64,000 bases of DNA, from assembly GCA_024305745.1 (NCBI GenBank), contig JAHRBS010000005.1:620001-684000 (forward strand), read 5' to 3'. A model generated the notes under the pieces. That model did not search any database. It was not told the DNA's origin and was given only the letters and a program-made list of their open reading frames with translations. Positions 1 through 9,669 of this stretch are shown here, piece by piece. Position 1 is the first letter of the stretch, and every line of letters starts with the position of its first letter. A program made the position numbers and the translations under genes. The DNA is from Polyporus tsugae. Lineage: Eukaryota; Basidiomycota; Agaricomycetes; Polyporales; Polyporaceae.

Positions 1-847
1 AATGATGTGTTCTGGACGTCTTTAGGGTGCCTACATCGTCCCAGGTAAGCCCTACACTTTCCTTTACTTTCTTTCACTTCTCTGGGCTCTATAAGCCATT
101 CTTTCGTTCTGGACGTCTTCCCCGACGTCCTGCTTGTGTTTTCGACGTCTTTTCTGGTACTGTGCGACTGTCAGAGGCCAAGGGCTGCTCCAGGTCGTTC
201 CATGGGCGCTTAATGGCTCCATGATGTCGCACTGTCTCTCCTTCTTCGCACATCCAACCCCTCAGCGAAACGACACCTTCGTTCGCTGGTCTGGACTATG
301 TACGACGTTTCTGCCAAGTTTCAGGTGAAACTGACAACTTTCTGGCTTACAGTGGCCCTTACAAGTTGGGCTCTTGCGTCAGGCAACTCAAGATTGCCTC
401 TACTGTTGTTGCAGGGCCTCGCATTTATTCGTCAGCGGTTGGATTGGGTCGGGAGAGGTCAGGATAGATTGGGCAAGGGTCAGAGAAGCTGAGGGCATGC
501 TTTAGACGAGGAGTATGGGTGAAAAGGTACGTCTGTGCCCTTGTTTCTGTCATCCCGCGTCTCTCTCCTGCGCACCACAGTCTCTCTGCAAGTCTCGTAT
601 CCCTGCGCATCCTCCCTTCTTGTGTTTTGTGCTGTTTTTGGCTCGAGGAGACCCACTATTTGTGCAAGTGCAGCAAAGCTGACCGGGACGGTGACAGACC
701 GTCTCGGCAGCTTTTACAATTTTGGACACCCATCCCGGCATTGAGCTTTGCGCTCAGCTTTTTAGCGGGTGCGTAGCTACTCATACATGCATACATTTGT
801 ATGTACTGAACCATTATGCTCTCCCGGACCGGCTTCGCATGCCATCA
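1..847. other. no recognisable gene
   Basis: Only short overlapping open frames on both strands, none with a recognisable protein or a consistent exon pattern. I see no repeat or RNA gene here. Confidence 0.5.
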
Positions 848-1477
848 TTACAGCTGGCTCCATCCCTCTACTTCGAATGGGGTTGGTTCACGACTCGAGC
901 CATGCGTGGCACAGATGCTTGTGATCTCGACAGATGTCGGTGCACCCTCATCCTGTCCATCCTCCATCCTCGTGTCTCCGTTTTCGACTTGCGGAGTCAC
1001 CAACTCAACTCTTTCCGGTTGTTCAGCCACACGTACCTCAGCTGCGGCTGAGAAATCTTCAGTACAGTCAACACGGGCGAGAAGGGTGTCGGAGAGGCCC
1101 CACTGGTCTGTTCCGATTGGTGCCTGGTGAGTTTCCAGAACCTCTCGACTGCTCCATTTTCTGGTTCGAGGTATCTTTGCACCGCGGCGTCTCCCTCTCT
1201 GATGCTGTCGCTCCTTCCATTTCCTTCGCTTCCATTCCTTGCGAGCAGCAGACCTAGACTTGCCACGGCTATTGTACGGATGGGCCCATGACCTTGGTCG
1301 CTGCTCGGGGAGGATTGAGCTGGGTGAAGTCGTTCTTCCATATGATTTCCTTGTGTCTGGATATGAAGGGATTCGGTGACGGTGCGCGAGGGGCCGTATG
1401 GCACCTCTCTGCCATTTTCTATGCTCATGCGGCTGTGGTGTCCGTTCATGAGATTCAGCGGGCTCGTCTGTGTACAT
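848..1477 (-). CDS. hypothetical ORF, basic and glutamate-rich (209 aa)
   Basis: An uninterrupted 209-codon frame starting with ATG at 1477. The protein has a strongly basic middle third (runs of Arg and Lys around residues 75-105) followed by an acidic C-terminal part. I recognise no domain, signal peptide or membrane segment. It lies in the same orientation as the 1880-2824 ORF about 400 bp upstream, and both look low in sequence complexity, as is common for gag-like or spacer ORFs near fungal transposons. It could equally be a chance frame in GC-rich DNA. No function is proposed. Confidence 0.2.
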   Translation of the reverse strand: MYTDEPAESHERTPQPHEHRKWQRGAIRPLAHRHRIPSYPDTRKSYGRTTSPSSILPEQRPRSWAHPYNSRGKSRSAARKEWKRRKWKERQHQRGRRRGAKIPRTRKWSSREVLETHQAPIGTDQWGLSDTLLARVDCTEDFSAAAEVRVAEQPERVELVTPQVENGDTRMEDGQDEGAPTSVEITSICATHGSSREPTPFEVEGWSQL

Positions 1478-1879
1478 TTGTGGGCTCAGGGAAATTCTTG
1501 CTTCTCCCTTCTCGTTTATCGTCTTTTATATGTTGAGTTATTCTATTCTGGAGCTTTCTGGCATGTTCACAAGTGTTTGAGCTGACTGGAGTGTTGACTC
1601 TGGTCAGTCTCCTCTCTTCTCGTGGATCCTGCTGGGTGTGTGAGCTGTTGAAAACCTTCACGAGCGTTCGCGAGTCTTCGGAAGGACACGAGAACATGCA
1701 GTAAAGTTTTTTTGGCGGCTTTTTTTTCGCTTATTCATTCGCTGTGCTAACTACTTCGGTCTCATACAGGCACAGCTTGACAGAGTGGTCTCAGGACTAA
1801 CATGGCATGGAACTACCGGTACATGGGCCCAGCGGCCAAGGACTTCTTTCAGCTTCCGGTACTCCCTTCTCTGCTTTCC

Positions 1880-2824
1880 TCAGAAGCCTCTGTATGAGCG
1901 CGCATACGCGGCCTCTCCATATCTGACTCCACCGACCATCGCACGGCGCAGTGAGCGCATCACAGTCTTCATGAAGCGCTTGTCCCTCTTTGACCAGTTC
2001 TTCGGCAGCCTCGCGAGCAAGTACTCGAGACCGGTGGCCTCATCTCCGTGAAGAGCAAGGTTCGGGCGGCTGGGATAGCGCGTCTTAATGGCACGGTGAT
2101 GGGTGCGCCTGGTGCGAGTGTCGGATGGCGAGCTTTCATAGTATGAGAGGCGAGGGTTACGAGGGCGGAGGTCGTAGCGCGGGACTGTGAGGTAGTCGTA
2201 GTCGGTGAGTTCGTCCGTCTCGTTGGGCACTTCCCCATCTGTATTGCCGGTGGTGGTGTCCATAGCTGTGGTCACGAGAGCGGTGTTAGCAGTGGCGGGC
2301 TCGATGACCGACTGGGTCTCCTCCACTTCTTCAGCTGCTACAGTGCCGACGACAGCAGGAGTGGGAGTGGGCTCGGGGCTCGAGGGATACTCGAGCTCCA
2401 TGTTCATCGACCCGTTGTCGTCGGGTTCATCCTCATTGTTTGTCTCGGTGCTGATCTTCTTCTCTTTGTAGATGATCTGTCCGCTGATCTCTGTCACGAT
2501 GTACGGCGAGGGCGGATTAACAGCTATCTCCTCTAGGAGATTGGCCAGAGCACCGGTGAGTACTGTGGCTAGGGCTTTCTCGATCGCTGAGAACTCACCA
2601 ATGGTGTCTCCGGCAGGCTGTGGGCTTGCTGGGTGCACGGGGGTCTGCTGGAAGGTCGAGCTGACCATGGCTGGCGGAGGTGTCGCGATGTGGTAGGATG
2701 GGACTGGAGCTGCGGTGTCGGAGCATGTAGGTGTGAATGATGTGGGCGGAGGCATGGTTGTGGCCGGAGGAGGTGATGCCGGTATGGTCAGCATGTCCAA
2801 GCTATCGCGATTCAATTTTAGCAC
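1880..2824 (-). CDS. hypothetical proline- and acid-rich protein (314 aa)
   Basis: A single open frame of 314 codons with an ATG at 2824. Residues 1-75 are rich in Pro, Thr and Ser; a short helical-looking stretch (about residues 78-105) follows; then come acidic and PEST-like segments, and a basic C-terminus of about 90 residues including the tract RYDLRPRNPR. The composition changes along the protein are those of a real disordered protein rather than of a shadow frame, and no larger frame overlaps it. I do not recognise the family. It may belong to a mobile element, since the next 12 kb are transposon-rich, but that is inference only. Confidence 0.35.
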   Translation of the reverse strand: MLKLNRDSLDMLTIPASPPPATTMPPPTSFTPTCSDTAAPVPSYHIATPPPAMVSSTFQQTPVHPASPQPAGDTIGEFSAIEKALATVLTGALANLLEEIAVNPPSPYIVTEISGQIIYKEKKISTETNNEDEPDDNGSMNMELEYPSSPEPTPTPAVVGTVAAEEVEETQSVIEPATANTALVTTAMDTTTGNTDGEVPNETDELTDYDYLTVPRYDLRPRNPRLSYYESSPSDTRTRRTHHRAIKTRYPSRPNLALHGDEATGLEYLLARLPKNWSKRDKRFMKTVMRSLRRAMVGGVRYGEAAYARSYRGF

Positions 2825-3103
2825 GCCCGGTTACTCGCTAATGGATTTGTGTGTTTCCCTGTTGCGGTAACGGGACACACGGTTGCCTGCACTTCAGACT
2901 TTGTGGTGCTACTGGACGTGCCAAGAACGTGAGCCTCTCGGGGTTTCATGACACCGTTTTCTCTCGTTTTCTATGCCACTGTGATGGAAGCGTTGTGGCC
3001 TGTTGTGCTCATGTGCCTGCAATGAATGCCATTAGTAACCCATGTGTGTATGCAAGCCCGTCTCATCTCTATACGCCATCATGCCTCCTCACGCTACCGT
3101 CAA

Positions 3104-3386
3104 TCCCCACTGGCCTGCATCAAAACTGTGTACACGTCAGCATGCCGTCCTTTCACGCTACCTGGAGCTGACCTCACGTACCGTCAATCCTCGCTAGGCT
3201 GCCCCGGTTCATGGCTAGAGCAGACACGGTGCTGCAGGTCTCGAGACCAAGGGACTCCTTGCACTACCGTCAGTCCTTGCTATCCTGCGTGAAAACCGTG
3301 CCAATGTCAGCATACCATCCTTTCACGCTACCTGGAGCTGACCTCACGTACCGTCGATCCTCACTAGGCTGTCCCGGTTCATGGCC
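3104..3386. repeat. 171-bp direct tandem duplication, two copies
   Basis: The tract TCCTTTCACGCTACCTGG starts at about 3147 and again at about 3318, a period of 171 bp. Similarity extends on both sides, covering roughly 3104-3215 and 3275-3386 with scattered substitutions, including the shared phrases GTCAGCAT and CGGTTCATGG. It is non-coding as far as I can see. Confidence 0.75.
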
Positions 3387-4945
3387 AAATGACCCCCTCG
3401 AACCATAGGGTCCCCACTCTGAGTTTGTCAGCATGAGTTTGATCTCCGACGACACGTCGGGATCTATACACGCCCGACGCGTCGACGCGTTTGCGCGCTT
3501 CTGTACCCACTCTACCTTCGCCTGGTACATTATGCAGTCATAATGTTACCCACTTCTAATCCAACTGCGCCACCCGCTATTTATTTGTTCTCTACTCCTG
3601 AGGAACACGGACTCTGCCGACAGCTTATCTCTGCAAAGCTCCAGTACAATCCTAATATCTACCAACTGGAGGGGGTCCGTCAAGCCTTGGACGGCACGCA
3701 GCATGGCGCTGATCACGATGTCCATCTCGACCGTGGTCAAACAACGTGTGCATAAAGTCTCCAAGGGTCCACCCGACTTCATCATATAAAATCAAGAATG
3801 ATACTTAACTTGTCCTTCTCCGAATGATATCTACCCTTCCGTCTCGTGTCCACCACCTCCGGGGAACAGCTGGTGGAACCATGCGGTGGGGCGCCGTGAG
3901 CCAGGTGCTGAAGAAGGATGGGATATGAAGGATGGAAAGCAGCCACAGGGAAGGAAGCCATGTGGATGGAGGTGTAGTGTGCAGGAGCGGGCGAGGGCAA
4001 ACCAAGAGAAGGGAGTGTGTAGTCGTCGGGGGGATGTTTTTGTCGTACCTCTGTTTTCGAGTCCTCTGCTGGGTCGGTGTTAGGGTGGCGAGACTAGGAT
4101 GACAAACATGGAACTATGCACGTACGCAGAAGACACATTGTTCGCACCGCACGCACCCACACATGGCCTATTCACATGCGCCCGCAGTCTGAACTGCTCG
4201 AAAGCTTGCGCGAACCGTTGGACCCGCGACAGAACCACCCGACTCTTGAATTCAGTGATTGCTAGGCCTGCGAGACAGTGCGAGAGAGGGGGAAAGCGGG
4301 AGAGGGAGAACAATGAGAGCGTGTAGCCTTCAGCGCGCTGCGCCAAGTAACCGTCTCAGGAGAGGTCGCGTAGCAGTCAAGCTGGAACGTGGCAAAGACG
4401 GATCTGCCTTGTCAGGTGGTGGAATCGGAATGGAATCGTGAACTGGTCCAGATGAACAACTTCAACGAACGCGGAGCCTTCGGGCGATGAATGCAATTCG
4501 ACGACACACCGGGAGGACCGCGACGGCGTCCCACTCACAGAGAACTTGCCAAATTGTGGGTCCATGAGTTGAGGTTCGATGGATCGAACAACCGGAGAGT
4601 CGCCAGAAGATATTGGAGGAACGACAGAGGGGTGGGCAGGAGCAAGATGAGCGGCCGTACACTGCGCGGCGCGCGCTACCCAACACTACCAATGGTACTA
4701 GTGGGGATGGGCAATGCCTGCAAACCTGTTGGTCGCTTAGTCAGGAGGCGCCTGACCCTCAACATGGTCGAAGGTGCTCGTAGGTGGCTGCTCGTGCACG
4801 AGGACAGCATGGTGCGCGCGCGCTTGCCTTCTTCCTTCGCGCGACTGGTTTCATCAGTTTGCAATCTTCTTCGTCTCCCATCGAACCACTTGTCTCGCTT
4901 CAAGTATGTGGAGTAGAGTACAATACTACAGTATTGTATGCTATA
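3387..4945. other. no recognisable gene
   Basis: Short frames only. The stretch around 3445-3500 is rich in CGACGCG palindromic words. The part next to 4945 is the 3' flank of the transposase-like gene on the minus strand. Confidence 0.45.
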
Positions 4946-7900
4946 TCAAGTCCTTGGCACATAGGTATCGGAATTTACAGTAACATTTGGTCCATGACGT
5001 TCAACGGCAGCCAACAGCACCGTGAGCTTATCTGGCCTATTAGGTATGTGTGATTTCAAAGGGACAAGGTTTGGGGGATCATGGTATACCTTTCGATAGA
5101 CTTCCAGCTGCTCTTCCAACTGTTCCCGTGTCATCCGGACAATCACATCTCGGTCGAAGATGAGTTTACGGCCCTGCAGTTGCGCCATTTCCGCCTCCAC
5201 CCATCTCTGCTTCTCCGCCTGCTCATGAGCATTCTTCTCGGCGGTTTCGATTGCATGCTCGGTCAAATCTTTGCGCCGCTCCGACTCATGTCCGCTGCCA
5301 TCAAAGTCCCGGGCCACAGATCGAAGATGACGTTGGTCGGCCTCAGTGTTCAGGTGCGTAGCCATGAAGTCCTCTGTCCCGTTGAAGGCAGACTTAGCCA
5401 ATGCATTGAAGTAGGCAAGGGTTCCATTCGGATTTGCCCTTTTCCACTGATGCATCAGGCCGAGGATGCCTTCATTGTGACAATTTGCAGGTAGGATGCA
5501 GACCTCATTGAGCTCAGTGGTGGAGGCTTGGTCGATTGCGCCGCCCTTCTCGAACTCCCTGGTGAACCGTTCCCAGGTCTTCAATGCACCCCGCAAGAAG
5601 CGGACAAAAATAAACCTCAGGTGAGGCAATTCTGGTACCATTTCGAGCACTGCAGCCACAGCGTCTGGACGTTCCCACTGCTTTCCGTCCATGGCAGCCG
5701 TGGGACCGTCGTCGCTTGGGGGATCTGAGTGGAGGAGAGTGTCTGGGTCGTTGATAAGCTGCTGAATGCATCCCTTTAGCTGGTCATGAAGAGGCCCAAG
5801 CTTTAGACCATTCTGAGGCTGCCGAGCGACACGCATATACGGATGTGTGACGGCCTGAGCATAGAGGGTGAGCGCTGCAAGCTCTGTGAGCGTGGCAGGA
5901 TCATGCAATCCCTTCCAGACGTTCTCCTCGAGGTTCGTGAAGCCCGGCTTGACCTTTCGATCATGAACAAGTTGAAGGAAGCGAATGTAGTCCTGACGGT
6001 AGGCTAGAAGCTCGGCAGCGGCGGCACAGTGGGACTGGTAGCGTGTGTTGCTCGTATCGGGGAAGCGGCGCTTGCCCGACTGTCGGGCAGGAACTTTCTT
6101 GACAAAATAGTATACGTAAGTGTCATGTTGCCCAAGTTTATTGTCCTTGTTGTTGAATGTGGAGCCAGCCAGATTGGTCAGCTTGACCCCACCGCGAGTA
6201 GAGGACTCAAATGCCCGGAGCTCCGCCGGTGACAGGTCCTCCGCTGCTGAAGCAGCTGAACCACCAATCATAGCAACAAGGACTTCTGGATCAACATCGC
6301 AGAGGGTCGAAGCATTATCCTTGTTGGCAAGCAGGATAGGGGGGATCGCATCGGGAAGCTCGGACCATGCCGCCATCATCTCCGCGTTCCCTCCCTTGAC
6401 CGCATTCAAGTCTTTATGCATCGCACAGCCCAAGCGCAAGAAAAGCTCTAGCGGACATCGCTCCTGGTCAGAGAGTGCGTTATACAGTGACTCCCAAAGA
6501 CGAGTAGTCGCCCGCTTTAAGTGCTCTGCGAAGAGCGCGACTCGGTCCTCCGGAGACAGACCTTCCCAGGCAGCCAGCCCCACCGCTTCGATCGCCGAGG
6601 CTGTGGCTTCCGCATTCAGCTGTTCCACCTCCGGTGATGTCACCGTACTATCCCCTTCTGCCAGTGAGTTCACCTGTGACTCAGATGTCCCTGCATTGGC
6701 CGTCTCCGTGCCCGGTGTGTGAACATGGTCGCGCCCGAGGACAAAGTAGGTCATTGTCTTCTTCCAGGATGCCACACCGCGTGCTGTTTTGATCTGATCA
6801 GCAGCGTGGTCACCGCCCATCCCCTTGAGCTTCAATGTGCAGGTCTCCAGGTCCAGCTTGTTGTCCATGGTTTTCGAAGATGGTGAGTCGTTGTGTGTCT
6901 TGATGATGTGGCTGAACTTCTCAATCCAGTCATGCACTTGCCTCTCACTCGTGTGATCTGGGCTCGAGTTGACGCCAATGAGAAGGTTCTTGTAGGTGAG
7001 ACCATTCCCATCTTCAGTGAGTTCTGTAACAAGAACATGGTGTGCTTCGTAATTGATGTGCCGGTCGGTTGTAGTGTTGCCACTGCCAGTGAAAGCTATA
7101 GCAAAGCCCCGTAAGTAATCTTCCAATCATCAGCCATTTCATCTCACTTACCCTTGCCTCGACAGATGGAGCGTCCAATCTGTATGTCGCTTGCAATCCC
7201 TGCCTCAAGAACAGCTCTCCTGATGGTGTGCGCACTCATCCTCTCGCTGATTGGCACTCCGAGAGCACGGCTGACAGTTTGCAGGACCAGTCCAACCTTG
7301 CTTTGCGTGCAACCAGCATGAACAAGTTGACGGGCGAGCGTACGAGCAGTGGCGGTGTACACCCCCTTGCGCTTCAAGCGGAAGGTGAGTGGTTGTGTGC
7401 GTGGCTTCCTAGGGTTCTTTGAGGCCTTGGCATACCGCGCACATTGCTTCTTGAGAAGGCGGGCCTGTTTGCGCGATGCACTGAGCTCAGCACGAAGCCT
7501 CACAATCTCCGCGAGGTACCACTGGAGGGCGACCTCTGCATCCTTTCGAATTCTCTCCTCTCGCATCCTAGCAGCATCGTGTTCGGCCTCGGCTGTCCTA
7601 ACGAGATGCTTTGACCTCTTTGTCGTCTCTTTGACCTTCTCACGGAGCATGGAGACAGTATGCTGCGCCCATGCAAGCTTACGGTGCTCGTTGTGATGGC
7701 AGGTCTGGTACGAGGTAAGTCGCTGCTGAAGGTGTATGTTCTCTTCATCTTGCTTGATGGCTTGCTGAAACGAAACCTGATTTGCTATGACAGGTGGGGA
7801 CGAGCTTAAGGTGCACATATTCACCCTATTGACACCCAGCACAGGTCCACGGTGAGGTCTGATGGGTCTCTGCAGATCAGGTATGCAGCGTTGAGCACTT

Positions 7901-8084
7901 ATCAAACCCAAAAGCCCGATAAACTCACAGGTATGTCGTAGGGCATCGAAATAACCTGATTCTCCTTATCCTCATCTTCCTTGGCATTCCCTCCCCATCG
8001 GTTGCACCTCCCACATGCTAGAGCCTCTTGCTGGGCCGGAGTCCGATTGCGGGACTTGTACTTGGTGCGCCGATGACTTCCCAT
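4946..8084 (-). CDS. transposase-like Agaricomycete repeat protein, three exons (about 1007 aa)
   Basis: Three exons splice cleanly: 8084-7929, 7869-7152 and 7095-4946 (156+718+2150 nt, 1008 codons with stop). Both introns are short (59 and 56 nt) with GTGAGT/CTGCAG and GTAAGT/CTATAG borders; the second splice creates the codon joining RGK to AFTG. The N-terminus is basic, a long coiled coil covers about residues 75-195, a helix-turn-helix-like stretch follows (about 235-262), and the C-terminal half holds the words GMGGDHAADQ, HKDLNAVKGGN, LLANKDN and NCHNEGILGL. From memory, this layout matches a family repeated many times in Agaricomycete genomes and usually left hypothetical. A D..D..E nuclease role is my inference. 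The position where I expect the first acidic residue reads GSGNTTTD rather than SDGTT. The start codon is 3 bp from a retrotransposon target duplication, so its upstream DNA now lies beyond 14.77 kb. Confidence 0.6.
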
Positions 8085-8087
8085 TAT
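8083..8087. other. target-site duplication, left copy (ATTAT)
   Basis: ATTAT directly abuts the left LTR and is repeated at 14769-14773 after the right LTR. A 5-bp duplication is normal for Ty3/gypsy integrases. It overlaps the start codon of the transposase-like gene. Confidence 0.9.
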
Positions 8088-8283
8088 TGATAAGGTCAGA
8101 CCACACGCTAGCAATAAGCGAGGGACTGGGGAACTAAAGACCAACTCGAAGCTGGGGAATTACCGCAGCTTCCGAGGGGTTTATATATTGGGCTGAAGCC
8201 TGTGCACAGACCAGGTGCTTCAGGGCAGGTTGTAAAGGTCGTTACAGGTGGTACTGCTAGCTTGTAAAAGTCGTATTGTAACA
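8088..8283 (-). repeat. left LTR (3' LTR of the element), 196 bp
   Basis: It begins TGATAAGG and ends GTAACA as read on the plus strand and matches 14573-14768 at 190 of 196 positions. The element's own sense is the minus strand, where this LTR follows the polypurine tract. Confidence 0.95.
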
Positions 8284-8297
8284 TTACCCCCCTCTTT
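8284..8297 (-). other. polypurine tract of the retrotransposon
   Basis: On the minus strand the 14 bases directly before the 3' LTR read AAAGAGGGGGGTAA. Its position and purine run are those of a plus-strand DNA primer site. Confidence 0.85.
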
Positions 8298-8341
8298 AGC
8301 TTCATGTCCCAGGAAGCCGCAAAGCGTTAGTCATGGGTTAA

Positions 8342-9669
8342 CTAGTCGTAAGCAAAGTGTCGTATATAATCTTGTTGTGTATTACTATCATTAGGATTTC
8401 GTCTTTTCCAGTCATTATATCTACGTGTCCAAAAGTCATAAGAATCCGTGTCATATGTGATTATCTGTCCATGTTTGTCCGTAGCGGTGAGTAGGTAGCG
8501 AATGTGGATGCACGGCGTGAATTTGTTCGCTGCATAGAAAGCGGTGATGAGTTTCTTGGCCTCGTCTGTCTGAAGTTTGTCTGTATCCGAAGGTACCCAT
8601 TCGCGGTCAGCTCGTGTGAGTCCACACCATTGAACAAGGTAATGAACTTTGCGAGATCGACCCGATCCTTCCACAATCTTCGAATCTAAGATTGATTCGA
8701 CTTCTCGGTTGGGTTCCAGAAGAGTGGGTACTTCTCGACTGGTTTTCCCTTGATTCGGGAATTCGGGATCGTGTGCAGGGGTTAAGAGTACTTCGTTGAA
8801 TACGGGATGACGTAACTTCCACTTGGGTGGGAGTTTTAGGCGATATGCACTAGCGCCGACTTTTTCTTCAACTCGGAAAGGGCCGTAGCGCTTGTCTTCG
8901 AGTTTCTTGTTGGGTCGGTCGGTGGGGAAGTTCTGTGCGTCTATGTATACGTAATTGCCTATCTTGTAATCTCGTGACGGTTGTCGGTGCTTGTCGTAAT
9001 GTCGCTTCATCACTTCTCGCGCTATCTCCAGCGCCTGCGCTGCTTGCTTCCCGATGCCTTGCATTCGGGTAGTCCGGTCATATAGTCCATGGTGACGAAT
9101 TGCCAGTTCTGATCAGGAATAGGGTTGGGATGGAGTGGTGCAGCACGTGGTTGTTGATCAATCTTGACGCGCTGACACGTGATGCATCCGGCGACGTACT
9201 TGGCAACGTCTTTCCGAATGGACGGCCACCAATAAGATCTCATGATCAGATCTTGTGTTTTGGCTGCGCCCGGGTGTCCAGCCGCGATTGAATCGTGGTG
9301 TGAAGCGATGACGCGTCCGTGAAGTTCCGAGTGGTTTGGAACGACCATTCTCCCCCTCCTGTAGATTAAGCCATCCTCGGCTAATTCCCAATCATTGTCC
9401 TTTCCTAGTTTCTCAATGACAAGACGGTCATAAAGATTAACATGTTCCAAACACATTTTCTTCAGATTGTCTGCTCTGTCTATCGTATGAGAAGCCGCAA
9501 ACCAGTGTTCCTTGAGCAACGTGAAGTTTTTGATCACGGGACCGGTTTCGTGGTCCACGTGTCTAGACAGAGCGTCTACTTTGCCCATGGTACGACCTGG
9601 TTTATGGTGTAACTTGAAATGGTAATTCGAGAGAGTTGTCGCCCAACGCCTTGTCGCGCGTTTAGTCAT
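8342..9669 (-). pseudogene. pol 3' part: RNase H end, integrase remnant with deleted core, chromodomain
   Basis: Two frames cover this part. The upstream frame (9669-9022) starts within the RNase H end and continues into the integrase zinc-binding domain (HH...CITC pattern) and the start of the core up to MDYMTGLPEC, which carries the first catalytic Asp. The sequence then jumps near 9062-9068 into MQGIGKQAAQ of the downstream frame (9064-8342), which in gypsy elements lies after the core. About 130-150 residues holding the second Asp and the Glu are missing, and the frame shifts. The downstream frame keeps the integrase C-terminal domain (KRYGPFRV...YRLKLP) and a chromodomain (YLVQWCG...EWVPSDTD, about residues 118-165). 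The integrase cannot be active as it stands. Confidence 0.9.

Noticed and set aside
8108..8305. Small ORFs inside the LTR, including one joined to the start of the transposase-like gene
   Set aside because: They are LTR sequence; the gene's own ATG lies just outside the element, and the LTR-encoded residues are not part of the family.
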